Source: Echeneis naucrates (Eukaryota; Chordata; Actinopteri; Carangiformes; Echeneidae). From it: a stretch of DNA of 64,000 bases. This document shows positions 49,023 through 60,931 of this stretch, piece after piece. Under the pieces are notes generated by a model. The model was not told where the DNA came from, ran no database searches, and was given only the letters and a program-made list of their open reading frames with translations. A program made the translations under genes and the position numbers. How positions within the stretch are numbered: position 1 is the stretch's first letter; each line of letters opens with the position of its first letter. The stretch is from assembly GCF_900963305.1 (NCBI RefSeq), contig NC_042531.1:2231872-2295871 (forward strand), given 5' to 3'.

Positions 49023-51031
49023 GTGAATGAACCCACTCACTTTTACAATCATATCCTTGATCTTGTTCTAACTTATGGCATTGAAATTGACAAGCTAACA
49101 ATTCTTCCCCAAAATTCTCTCCCGTCTGACCATTACCTTATTACATTTGAGTTTACTTTAATGGGCTCCACAGCATTGAGGAATAAATTCAGCTATAGAA
49201 GATGTTTATCTGAAGCTGCTGTGGCTAAATTTAAAGAGAACATTTGGTCATCATTCCCAACAATGCCATATCTAAATTTAAATGATGATTTCTCCCATAC
49301 GCAGGTTGATGACTTTGTGACTAGCACTATGGCCACACTGCGTTCGAATCTTGATAATGCCGCCCCTCTGAAAAAGAAAGTATTCAATCTGAGGAGGATG
49401 GCTCCCTGGTATAGTTACCAAATCCGTGCCTTAAAGCAGACATCAAGGAAATTAGAAAGAAACTGGCGTTCCAGTAAGTCAGAAGAGTCTCACAGAGCCT
49501 GGAAAGATAGCCTAAAAACATATAAAAAAGCTCTCTGCAGTGCTAGAAGTTCATATTACTCAGCACTCATAGAAGAAAACAAGAACAACCCCAGGTTTCT
49601 CTTCAGCACTGTAGCCAGGCTGACAGAGAGCCATAGCTCAGTTGAACCAGTGATCCCCTTAGCTCTAAGCAGTAATGATTTTATTAGTTTTTTTTCAGAC
49701 AAAATTCTCATGATCAGAGAAAGAATTTATCAGCTCTTGCCTACGTTAGATAAAAATCCCCTTCTGAAGACGACAACTGCTGAATCAGCTGCAACGCCTC
49801 TTTTACATCTGGAATCATTCTCACCTCTTAATCTCTCAGAGCTAGCTTCTATAGTTTCATCATCCAGACCGTCAACCTGTCTATTAGACCCAGTACCAAC
49901 TAGCCTCTTTAAAGAGATCTTTTATTTAATTGAGCTGTTCATTCTAGATTTGGTTAATCTGACTTTATTTCTGGGTTACGTACCTCAGGCACTTAAAACT
50001 GCGGTCATCAAACCCCAGCTTAAAAAGCCTAATCTTGATCCAGATGTTTTGGCAAACTATAGACCCATATCGAACCTTCCATTTATTTCTAAAATCATTG
50101 AGAAAGCTGTAGCAAAACAACTACACGAGCATCTGGGTGGGAACAGTTTGTTTGAAGAGTTTCAGTCAGGATTTAGAGCCCATCATAGCACAGAAACAGC
50201 GCTGGTTAAAGTTTCCAATGACATTCTAATGGCCTCAGACGATGGATCAGCCTCCATACTTCTCCTTCTAGATCTTAGTGCTGCATTCGACACCATAGAT
50301 CATAATATTTTACTACAGAGACTGGAACATGAAATTGGAATTAAAGGAACTGCACTAAGGTGGTTCAAATCCTACTTATCAGATAGACATCAGTTTGTTC
50401 ATGTAAACAACAGCTCCTCCTCATGTACTGTAGTCAGTCAAGTACCGAACCCTGCGGAGTCCCGCAGGGTTCGGTACTTGGACCAATCCTCTTTACGCTT
50501 TATCTGCTTCCTCTAGGCAACATTATCAGGAAACACAGCATCAATTTCCACTGCTACGCAGACGATACCCAGCTGTACCTATCAATGAAGCCAAATGAAG
50601 TCACTCAGATAGTCAGACTGCAGGCATGTCTTGAAGACATAAAAGTCTGGATGACTGGAAATTTTTTACTTCTCAACTCTGACAAAACAGAAGTTATTGT
50701 ACTCGGTCCTAAGCACCTCAGAAAAATACTATCTAATCATCTCATCAGTCTGGACGGCATCCCTTTGGCTTCCAGCTCCACTGTAAGAAATCTTGGAGTA
50801 ATTTTTGACCAGGACATGTCCTTTGTCCCTCACATAAAACAAGTTAGTCGGGCAGCTTTCTTCCACCTGAGAAACATTAGGAAAATCAGAAACATCCTTT
50901 CTCAGGATGATGCAGAAAAACTAGTCCATGCATTTGTAACTTCTAGGCTGGACTACTGTAACTCATTACTATCTGGATGTCCAAACAAATCTCTAAAAGG
51001 CCTTCAGTTAATTCAGAACGCTGCTGCATGA
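49023..51031 (+). pseudogene. L2 ORF2 fragment, C3 copy, broken by a fold-back insertion
   Basis: The first 470 or so codons (49023 to about 50438) match C2 nearly residue for residue. The frame then runs into inverted sequence and stops at 50516. The true RT frame resumes at about 50458 with [14 protein letters not shown] and the thumb, and ends at a premature stop at 51029-51031. Confidence 0.88.
50439..50480. repeat. 19-bp perfect inverted repeat (fold-back insertion) in L2 RT
   Basis: Arms at 50439-50457 and 50462-50480 (CAAGTACCGAACCCTGCGG and its complement) around AGTC. C1 and C2 have only the right arm. The left arm replaces a few bases just before the codons for GVPQ. Confidence 0.95.
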
Positions 51032-51456
51032 ATATTAACAGGAACTAGGAAAAGAGATCACATCTCTCCTGTTAGCTGCTCTTCATTGGCTGCCAGTAAA
51101 ATATAGAGTAGAATTCAAAATCCTTCTTTTAACATATAAAGCTCTTAATGGCCAAGCTCCATCATATCGCAGAGAGCTCATAGTCCCTTACTGTCCTAGC
51201 AGGCCACTCCGCTCTCTAGATGGAGGTTTACTTGTGGTTCCTAGAGTCTCCAAGAGTAAATCTGGAGGCAGATCGTTCAGTTATCAGTTATCCTCTTCTA
51301 TGGAACCAACTCCCAGCATCGGTCCGGGGGGCGGACTCTTTTGTAACTTTCAAGACCAGGCTTAAAACTTTCCTGTATGACAGAGCGTACAGTTAAAAAG
51401 TCCTCTACTCTTTAGGTATGCTGCTATAGGCCGAGGCTGCTGGGGGAAGGACTGAG

Positions 51457-51458
<2 letters not shown>

Positions 51459-51510
<52 letters not shown>
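51459..51510. repeat. CT microsatellite in L2 3' region
   Basis: A (TC)n tract of 52 nt, the longest of the three. Confidence 0.95.
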
Positions 51511-51512
<2 letters not shown>

Positions 51513-52185
51513 TGCATGCGCTGATAAAAACCATCCTTCTTAAAAAAAAACAAAAAAAAACAAAATAGTTTCACCCAGTTCTAAGCATTTATACTGCATT
51601 TACTAACCATGTTCTGCCAAAGTCTCTGTCTCTCCCAGTTCCTCTCCTCTCTCTCCCTGTCCTCATCTCCATCCCATGTTCCTGCAACACCTGCTGGTCC
51701 CATATAGCATGAATTCTGTATTACAGCTCAACTCCATGAACTTCATGCAACAACATGTTCCTGCCTACACCCCCCCACCCCCCCACCCCCCCCAATGCCT
51801 CTCTCTCTCTCTCTCTCTCTCAACCCAACCGGTCGAGGCAGATGGCCGCCCCCCCCTAAGCCTGGTTCTGCTCGAGGTTTCTGCCTCTTAAAGGAAGTTT
51901 TTCCTTGCCACTGTTGCCAGGTGCTTGCTCATCGGGGGATCTGTTGGGTCTCTTTAAATAAATGTATAAAGAGTTTGGTCTAGACCTGCTCTATATGGGT
52001 TAGGGTTAGTGCCTTGATGTTACTTTGTTATGATTTGGCACTATACAAATAAATCTGATTTGATTTGAAGTGTCGGGAGTTGGAACTGAGGAGGAGAGAA
52101 AGGAAAGAAATAAATTAGCTGTACGGCAAAGATCTTTCATCAGAAGAGCTGACAGAGCTCATCAACCTCTCCTCTGTCTCTGAAT

Positions 52186-53403
52186 ATGGAGGTATGGGAA
52201 GAAGTTGAACTCTGCTTTCCCCAACTCAACAGCTCCTGCAGGAAGACTGTGCGTCCTCATTCTGAAGCCTTGTGCATTTACTCTCTGCTGTCCATCATCA
52301 CTCTGCTCACTGTGGTTCTTAACCTGCTGGTCATCATCTCCATCTCCCACTTCAGGCAGTGATACGTTTTCTCTGAATTCCTTCAAAGATCTTTACTTTT
52401 CACTTGCTGTTTTGCAACAACACATTTAGGTTACTGGTTGTAGTGGACATAATCTGTAGTACAGTGTTTTATATAGCTATGTTAGTGAGCAGTGAATACT
52501 ACAGATTTTATTAACTTCTAATAACGTGTATTGCTACAGCTACTAGATATAACAGTGTCTTGAGTGTTGATGTTATTTCTTTTCAGGCAGCTCCACACCA
52601 CCACCAACCTCCTCCTCCTCTCTCTGGCTGCTGCTGACTTTGTAGTGGGTCTCTTGCAGATGCCAGTTCTTCTTCTCCAGAACCAAGGCTGCTGGTTCCT
52701 GGGTGACTTTATGTGTGGTGTGCATTACTTTCTGGGGTTCCTGGTTGTCAGTGTTTCAGTAGGAAACATGGTGCTGATATCTGTTGATCGCTACATTGCT
52801 ATTTGTGAGCCCATGGTTACTCCACCAGAGTTACCTAAAGAGAGTTCAGCTCTGTGTTTGTCTGTGCTGGATATTTTCTGCTGTTCACAGCAGCTGGATA
52901 CTTCGGGATTTCCTAAAACGTCCAAACAGGTATAACTCCTGTTATGGCGATTGTGTCGTTGTGGTAAACTTGTTGAAGGAGCTGTTGATCTTGTTGTTAC
53001 CTTTTTAGGCCCCATTTTAGTCATCATAGTTTTGTACTTGCGAGTTTTTGTGGTGGCTGTGTCTCAGGCTCGTGCCATGCGCTGTCACATTGCAGCTGTC
53101 ACACTACAACTTTCAGGGAGTGTAACAGCTAAAAAATCAGAAATGAAAGCAGCCAGGACTCTGGGTATTGTAGTAGCTGTGTTTCTGTTGTGTTCCTCTC
53201 CATATTATTGTTTTGCTGTTGCAGCTGAGAATAATTTAGTCGGGGCGTCATCTTCACCCATTGAGATTTGGCTGGTGTATTTCAACTCCTGTCTAAACCC
53301 TGTGATCTATGTCTTTTTCTACCCCTGCTTCAGAAAATCTATTAAAAACATCATTACATGTCAGATACTGCAGCCTGGCTCCAGTCAGACCAGTTTAATG
53401 TAG
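52186..53403 (+). pseudogene. P-family TAAR, C3 copy, three single-base losses
   Basis: Exon 1 is 52186-52355 (clean) and exon 2 is 52587-53403 (817 nt). One T is lost near 52817, one C near 52834 and one T near 52970, all in short runs between TM3 and TM5. The first two shift and the third leaves the length three bases short, so the end of the gene returns to frame. Private states Gln81, Pro282 and Cys305 are shared with C2. Thr replaces Lys in the third loop (SVTAKK). Confidence 0.87.
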
Positions 53404-54664
53404 AAAGAGATTTTTTTACATTATCAATGCACTAAATTAAGCCTGGAAAAGTTGTCTGTTCCCACATTTTAGTTGATTTGGATACGAACCTTCATATAAA
53501 TTGATCTTGTGAATTTAATTTCAATGTTTTGACAAAAATGTGACAGAATTGCTTGCAAAACCTGCTTTCCTTTTTCAAAAAGAAAAAATGTTTCCACCAA
53601 TTTATCTGCTCTTGATAAAAGAATAATTGGCCAAATATTAAATCAATGTCGTCATTAGTTCAGAGTACTGAGTCACTCTCAGTCTTGAGTTTGGATGATT
53701 CTTTATTATTTTCACATTCCCTCCTAAATACAGAACAGTTACAGTTACAGAAGCCATGTTAATTCATTACTCAATAAAAATCAAAAGTCAGCGTCCTATA
53801 ATGTTCTATTGTTTTGAGGTAAATCAAATTGGTCATTATTTTACTAATATGTTTGTTTTTTTGGGTTTTTTTTATTACTTGTATAACATGCATTGTGTGA
53901 TCATGCCCCAGATGATGGTGTGCATATTCCCCTGTACACAGTCCAAGGAAAGAGTGGCCTCTGTGTTCATATCTATAAAACACGACACACACAGTTCAGA
54001 AGTTATTGATCTCAGTTCAGTGTTTTGTCTGTAATTGTTTTCACGGCACTCAGACTAATTATAATGTACCAATCAGAGTAGAATAGAGACTATTAGGACA
54101 ATTACATCAATAAAACTTTGTAGTCCTGTAATGTGGAAAATTGTGATTTGCTAATGAAAGCAACTACACATTCAATGAAAAGGCATAGGTTTATATGCAA
54201 TATAAAGTGTGTCACGTTAAGTGTTCCACAATATACTTGGATTTATTTTATATTATATTTATGTTATTGTAGACATTCTGATGTTTATCAGTGTGGCTGT
54301 GAAAGAAGGGAGCAGGAAGTCGGGGGGGTAGAGGGAGAGGACTGGCAGCAAAGGGGGCAATGCAATTTTTTACTTTTCCTTAAGCTTAGTTTATTCAGAA
54401 AACATGGATGAGCAATCACAATATTGACATACATGGCTGATTTAGCAACAACAAAAACAATCATTCAGTTCAGTTAAAGGTTTTAAATTCAGCCACTTAC
54501 AGATGAGCAATATCATTTTGACAAAAAGGAAAGCAACATCATGCTGGAGGCACTGACTCTTTATGTCCCAGGCAAGAAAATCAGATAACCTAATGAGCAA
54601 GTCATTTTTCATATTTTCTCCTGGCATGAAGTAACAGCAAGAAATCCTTATTTGAACTCTTTTC

Positions 54665-55857
54665 CTACAGTATGTTAGCATCAGAGGAATAAGGCTGCAG
54701 TATCTGAAGTGTGACAATCTGACGAATACACTTTCTAAACCAAGGATAGAAAAAAGCATAGATCAGTGGATTTAGACAGGAGTTACAATAAAGTAGCCAG
54801 ATCCCAAAAACTGAAAATTCCACATCACTTGACACGTCCTGGCCTGCGATTGAGGGATAAAAATAAGGACAGAAACATATTAGAAACACAACTACAACAA
54901 CACCAAGAGTCCTGGCTGCTTTTCTCTCAGACTTATTAGCGCTCACATGAACTGAATTCTGGACTTTCACTGCTGCAGTATGAGACCTCAGAGCTCGAGC
55001 CTGTGACACAGCCACCACAAATACTTTCATATACAGAGTTATGATAACGGAAATGGGACCTATAAAAGTCAACACGCCATCTAAAGCTCCTGTTAAGAAG
55101 TTAATAACAACTACACACTCTCCATAGCAGGAATTATACCTATCTGGGTGTTTCAGGAAGACATTCAGTATCACACCGTTATACAGACAGAACAGGCCCA
55201 ACACAGACCAACACTGACTTTAACTCTGTTTAGAGTGACTTTAGTGGAGTAATGCAAAGGGTCACAAATGGCCACGTAACGGTCAACCGATATGAGCACC
55301 ATGTTTCCTACTGAGGCAGATGTGAGGACAAAAGAGACATAAAACAGTCTGCATGTCAAGCTCCCCAAAACCCAGCAGCCTTCTTTAAGGAGGATTTGAA
55401 CTGGCATCAGCAGGAGTCCGACAAGGAAGTCTGAGACAGCCAGAGAGAGGAGGAGGAGGTTGGTGGAGGTGTGTAGCTGCCTGGAGAAAGAAAACCATAC
55501 TGAGCCCATTAGTCTCTGCAGCAGATGGAACACCATGATTCTTTAAACAGTGTTCACATGCAGCAGCAGTTTTTAAATACAGCTGTCTAAAATAGTCACA
55601 ATTACATTTCCTTACATAGAAATCATTCAAACTTTTCATCTGAATAAAATAAAAATAATTTTGTGTTAATGTTTTGAAGTTTATGCCTGAAGTGGGAGAT
55701 AGAGATGATGACCAGCAGGTTGAGACAGACAGTCAGTACGGTGATGGAGGACAGCAGAATGTAAAGGAAAACGTTTGTGGCGTAATGCTGTAACTTCTTC
55801 CTGCATGAAGTGTTCATCTGTGGAAAGCAGAGTTCAGCTTCCCTCCAGGGTCTCCAT
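54665..55857 (-). pseudogene. M-family TAAR, C3 copy, frameshifted; upstream ORF fused to exon 1
   Basis: Exon 1 is 55687-55857 (171 nt) and exon 2 is 54665-55480 (816 nt). Exon 1 has an extra C near 55842, which takes the METLEE start out of frame but joins the normal upstream ORF (from 56000) to the TM1 frame. Exon 2 has a 3-base in-frame loss near 55339 (one Tyr short between C100 and DRY) and a 1-base loss near 55185 in TM4. TM3 Thr-Ser and TM7 Tyr-Cys match C1. Even with the fused start, the TM4 shift prevents a full receptor. Confidence 0.87.
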
Positions 55858-56058
55858 ATCCAGAGAGGCTGTGGTGCTCCAGTAGATTTCTGGCCAGCAT
55901 CTCCATCATAAAGCTGAATAAGACACTCCTCCCTCTTTTCCTGTAACCAAACAACTGTCTTTTTGTTCTGTGATGCAATGATCGGAGCCTGGACCTTCAT
56001 TTGGATTGGATACTTCTATTCAGCACGTCCCTCCACCTAGAAGATTGTACACACAAAT

Positions 56059-56091
56059 ATTAAATATGAATATTAAATATTCATATTTAAT
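56059..56091. repeat. A/T-rich inverted repeat in the M-gene upstream flank
   Basis: Same 14-base arms as B2, unchanged. Confidence 0.85.
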
Positions 56092-57134
56092 ATCTCTCCA
56101 ATCATCTTTGGATTTGACACCTTCCACCACAGAATGACCTGCAACAGCACAAAGACAGAGCATGTTTAATATGTTTCAATACAGAATAAGTTGATGTTAA
56201 TGTAAAATCCAACCCAACATTGAACCTTTAATTTAATTTAGGAATTTCATCATTAACCCTCAACACGTTGATATTAAAAACACATTTCAGCCACATGTAA
56301 ATGACAGTGACAATAGCCATTGGAAATGTCTGCCGGTGTCATGTTAGGCAACAATCTCTTTCTGGAGATTCTACTCACTCCAGCTCAGAGCAGTAATCAG
56401 TGCAACCACTGGCAGATGTTCTTTTTTTGTTGAATAACTATGCTCAATAATGAAGGACCTGTGGTGACAGCTGTGATAAAGCTGTTTCAATTGATTCCAA
56501 AACACAATTCCATCAATGAAACAAGGACGGCACGCCTTAACGTTTGTTAAAAGTGACTACATCAGTAATCTGTGCTGCTTAATTTACAGAAGAAAACTTA
56601 TTTGAACATGTGTTGTCTGACAGGGCTAAAGCTTCCCATACAGGTCAACAGCAGGAGACGGTGAGAGTGGATGTACAATTGGAGAAGTTTTAGAAGTTGA
56701 TGTGCCTGCTAAAGTCCACTAGGTGGCACCAAAACTCACTGCAGTCAAAGATGGTACGGTCCTCTGGAAACTAAATACGAAACAAGGATTTGTTGTGGTT
56801 CGACAGAGATGGGATTTAGTGAGCTCACCTGACAGTGGTGAAGTCCATAAATAAATGGTAGATATATATAAAATACCTAAGCAGCTGTGCCTCGGCATTT
56901 TCAGATTGGTTCATCTGAAATGTTATTTGCCAGTGAAGATGATGTGCCATTAAGTTTGGCCAAAGATATAGAAGTAGTGATTACACATTGTCATTAGGCA
57001 GTTTTTTTATATACTGGGTTTAAATGTACTTAAAAACAAATAATTAAAAAAAAATCACCTACATAGACTCAAAAATTCCGCATATATTATAAATATCAAA
57101 GAACAATTTACTTAAATTGGCCTGCATCACGTTA

Positions 57135-57435
57135 ATCTCCAGGTCATCATCTCCATCTCCCACTTCGGCAGTGATACACTTTCTCTGAATCCCCTAAAAG
57201 ATCTTACTTTCACTTGCTGTTCTGCAACAACACATTTAGGTAAATGTAACTGGTTGCAGCTGAGAATAATTTAGTCGGGGCGTCATCTTCACTAATTGAG
57301 ATTTGGCTGGTGTATTTCAACTCCTGTCTAAACCCTGTGATCTATGTCTTTTTCTACCCCTGGTTCAGAAAATCTATTAAAACATCATTACATGTCAGAT
57401 ACTGCAGCCTGGCTCCAGTCAGACCAGTTTATGTA
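57135..57435 (+). pseudogene. Relic of a P-family TAAR with internal deletion
   Basis: Same joint as B1 and B2. It keeps the ancestral bases in the surviving tail ([30 protein letters not shown]), so it is older in state than the other two relics. One base is lost in each of two runs near the end. Confidence 0.9.
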
Positions 57436-57509
57436 GAAAGAGAATGATTTGAGGTGAAACCTTTTTCTGTGAATAGAAAATTATATATTTCTTTACTTAT
57501 CAATGCACT

Positions 57510-59735
57510 TAGAAAAAAAAAAAAAAAAAAACACAAGAAACTTGTGCGACAACAAAATGGACCAGACTCAGTGATCACCTTCCTAACACAAACTTTCACC
57601 CTGCTCTATGTTGCCCTACAGATAATATCCACTAGGCCAGTGAGCGGTGGTAGCTATCATGTCTTTGGGGTCATCAGGTGGGAACCTCCTTTCACCGGTG
57701 TTCGTCTAGTTAGTCCCACAAACACATCCAGGAGGCTAAAACCGTGAACCTGGCATCCCAGAGTCACCCCCTAATGCCAGCCATCACCGTTCCTCACACA
57801 GAGACAGCTATCTCAAACAGCACGACTGTTCAACCACTGTGACCTCTCACCAACTGCACCAGTGAAAGTGGGGTGGGGATACAGACCCTGGTTCGGGTAG
57901 GGGGCATGAAAGTATAGAGGGTGCAGGAGGTGGAGGCGATACAAGCTACACTAGCAGATTCAGCAACTAAACTCACCTGAACAATCCTATATTCAAACAA
58001 AACCAACACAGGCCAACTCACCTGGGCTAACCGCATGGTCTCAAAGAGGCTCAAACAGGCCACACCCTCCACTTAAATACACTTCCTCTTCCTGGATTTC
58101 TTCCTCTGCTTCTTCCTAGAGTCTGTCTATCTTAAGAGCTCCCCCTGCTGGGCCCCCAGCTACTATTACTTCTTCTAACCAAATCCACTGACTGGATCTT
58201 ACTGCCTCATCTGACATTTCCTTCACTGTTTTCCTCACCCTCTGTCCCCTTCCTCCTAACTCCTGCAACAAAGCGACAGCAGATCTTGCTACAAACCGTC
58301 TACATCCTACTTCCACTGGACAAATCCTAACCTTCCATCCTCGCTGCTCAGCATCCTTACTTAGATCTGCATACCTGAGCTTTTCCTTTCCTTTGCTTCT
58401 TCAACTGAATCCTCCCACGGCACAGTCAGCTCTATGGAATATACTTTCTTTCTACTCCTAGACCACACAATTATATCAGGCCTTAGCTTTGTACAGGCTA
58501 TTTCCAGGGGAACAACAAAGCTTTCTCCAAATCCCACCTGCATCTCCCAGTCACCAGCATCCTCTAAGCTGCCTTGCTTCCTTATTATCTTAGTAACTTT
58601 CCCTCCTTTCCTGACCAAACTGTACTGCAACTCTCTTTGTCTTAGACCCTCCTAGAATGCCTGCCTCCGTATATCTTTAAACCTGCAGCTAAGCTTTTAA
58701 AACCTGGTTATGTCGCCACGTATATCGGCCTTGTGAGAGACTACATTAGAACCGGACGAGATGTGATTTAGAGTTGCAGTACCTGAACACAACGGACATA
58801 GTGGGTCTCCATTTACCCAGAGTTTTAGGTTCTAGGGAGTTGGCAATACATCATATGTTGACCCTATCAGAAATCTAATCCTACTTTCCTCCATACTCCA
58901 CAGCTCTTTCCAACTAAGCTTTTTCTTCTCTACACCTTCCCAGTTCAACCACTGTCCCTGCTTAGCCTGAGCCACTGCCCTCGCACTCCTTATATTTCCT
59001 CCTTTCTACGAACCTGCTCCACAACTAGCTTCCTCATCTCTTTGGGACCTGCTCTACTCCACACCGGTTTGCCTGAGCCAAGCCCCAAGCCTCCCCGGCC
59101 TATCTGTACATTACCCACAATCTCTGTATGCCTAAGAGCTGCTTCTGCTTCCTGCACTGCCATCCTTGGATTCCATTTTCCTCCCCTTGGTTGGGTTTGG
59201 AACTACCTTACTAATTACCACATCTTTACTCCCAGATAACAGAGCTCTGTCCTAACCTTAGTACATTTAAACTCCTCCAATAGACTACATAGCTGAGAGC
59301 TGAAGTACGCCTTTCCATACAGTGACCCAGTGCTTAAACATCTCGGAACACCGAGCCACTTCCTAATGTAAAAGCTTCGTAGTCTTTCCATTTTCTCTGC
59401 AGCCAATATTGGAATCTCATATACCGAGAGTGGCCACATCAATCTGGGAAATAATCCAAACTGCAAACACCACAGCTTCAACTTTCCTGGAAGTCCCGAT
59501 TTATCTATTCTATCAGTCCCTCAGCAGCATCCTTCCTAAACTGCACTAACCTGTTCCCATCATGCAAATCTGCCTTGTACCACCTACCAGTCTCTTTACT
59601 GGTTTTCCCTAATTATTGGAATTTCCTCTTCATCGATGACAAACTTTCGATCACTTAATCTTCCTCTACTTATTGAGGATACTTCTAGACTTACTAGCTT
59701 GAGTTCTCATACTAGCCCACATTAAGTTTTTATTA
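57510..59735 (-). mobile_element. 5'-truncated REL-endonuclease LINE, B3 copy
   Basis: Same element and same 3' joint (A run at 57512-57530). Endonuclease pieces lie at 58116-58630 and the post-RT piece at 59215-59481. More one-base changes than B2, including in runs that are intact there. Confidence 0.75.
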
Positions 59736-59742
59736 AGTATCT

Positions 59743-59948
59743 CAAGTATTCTTTTCATACATGGCACCGTTGTAGTTATCGACGTCATGTCGTCCATGTA
59801 GTCCTAATTGGGGTAAGGCGCAGCTCATCCTGCCGCCTCTCTCAACTACAACCCACCTAGAAGCTCTAATATTACCTCCATTGCCATTGTGAATGCTAAT
59901 GGAGAAATCGTACACCCTGCCATTATACCTATTTCTAGCCTCTGCCAA
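59743..59948. other. Segment present only in B3, between the LINE 5' end and the receptor flank
   Basis: About 206 bp that B1 and B2 lack. In B1/B2 the LINE joins the flank at CTACCTGCTG, whereas here the longer string CCAACCTTTTGTAAAGCCTGC, as in type A, is kept. An open minus-strand stretch (59742-59978) runs across it and includes RLYKRLAEARNRYNGRVYDF. I do not recognise it. It may be more of a mobile element whose loss in B1/B2 was a deletion. Confidence 0.6.
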
Positions 59949-60618
59949 CCTTTTGTAAAGCCTGCTGTACTTAAACACAGTCTGATATCCTGGAATATCT
60001 TCCTACTAAGTTGACAACTTCTCCAGGCACTCTAAAAATAATCAATGCCTCCCAGATAAGGCTATGTAAATTCATGTCTGTAAAAGGTTGTCTGTTCCCA
60101 CATTTTGTTGATTTGGATATAAACCGTCATATAAATTGATCTTGTGAATTTAATTTCAATATTTGACAAAAATGTGACAGAATTGCTTGCAAAACCTGCT
60201 TTCCCTTTTCAAAAAAGAAAAATGTTTCAACCAATTTTATCTGCTCTAGATAAAGAAAATTGGCCAAATAATTAAATCAATTCGTCTTACAGTTTCAGAG
60301 TACTGAGTCACTCTCTATCTTAGTTTGGATGATTCTTTATTATTGTCACATTCCCTCCTAAATACAGAACAGTTTACAGTTACGAATCCATGTTAATTCA
60401 TTACTCAATAAAAATCAAAAGTCAGCGTCCTATAATGTTCTATTGTTTGAGGTAAATCAAATTGGGCCATATATACTAATATGTTTGTTTGTTTTGTTTT
60501 TTTTATTACTTGTATAACATGCATTGTGTGATCATGCCCCAGATGATGGTGTGCACATTCCCCGGTACACAGTCCAAGGAAAGAGTGGCCTCTGTGTTCA
60601 TATCTATAAAACACGACA

Positions 60619-60631
60619 NNNNNNNNNNNNN
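60619..60631. other. Assembly gap (13 N)
   Basis: The sequence on the left stops at ACACGACA, equal to B2 at about 34310. The sequence on the right starts in a tract equal to B2 at about 34690. Roughly 0.37 kb of ordinary flank is missing, so 13 is a placeholder and not a measured size. Confidence 0.95.
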
Positions 60632-60931
60632 TATTTTTACTTTTCCTTCAGCTTAGTTTATTCAGAAAACATGGATGAGCAATCACAATATTGACATACA
60701 TGGCTGATTTAGCAACAACAAAAACAATCATTCAGCTCAGTTAAAGGTTTTAAATTCAGCCACTTACAGATGAGCAATATCATTTTGACAAAAAGGAAAG
60801 CAACATCATGCTGGAGGCACTGACTCTTTATGTCCCAGGCAAGAAAATCAGATAACCTCATGAGCAAGTCATTTTTCATATTTTATCCTGGCATGAAGTA
60901 ACAGCAAGAAATCCTTATTTGAACTCTTTTC

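Larger units (their letters stand above)
48501..52067 (+). mobile_element. L2-clade LINE, internally deleted, C3 copy
   Basis: TSD AAGTGT at 48495-48500 and 52068-52073. Same internal deletion as C1 and C2. The RT frame is interrupted at 50439 by an inverted insertion that removes the VPQGS start from frame, and by a CGA to TGA stop near 51028 (NAAA then stop). It also has a 2-base loss near 51070. The long CT tract (51459-51510) is 10 nt longer than in the other copies. Confidence 0.92.
46291..56002. repeat. TAAR tandem unit C3 (type C)
   Basis: Follows C2 directly, so two type C units are adjacent. Upstream block 46291-48494 is non-coding, with the inverted repeat at 46851-46872. L2, then a P receptor with three losses, then 1.26 kb of flank without the 264-bp segment (53404-54664), then a broken M receptor. 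Confidence 0.9.

Noticed and set aside
51362-51574. A minus-strand ORF with a long Glu-Arg repeat
   Set aside because: Produced by the CT microsatellite of the L2 3' region.
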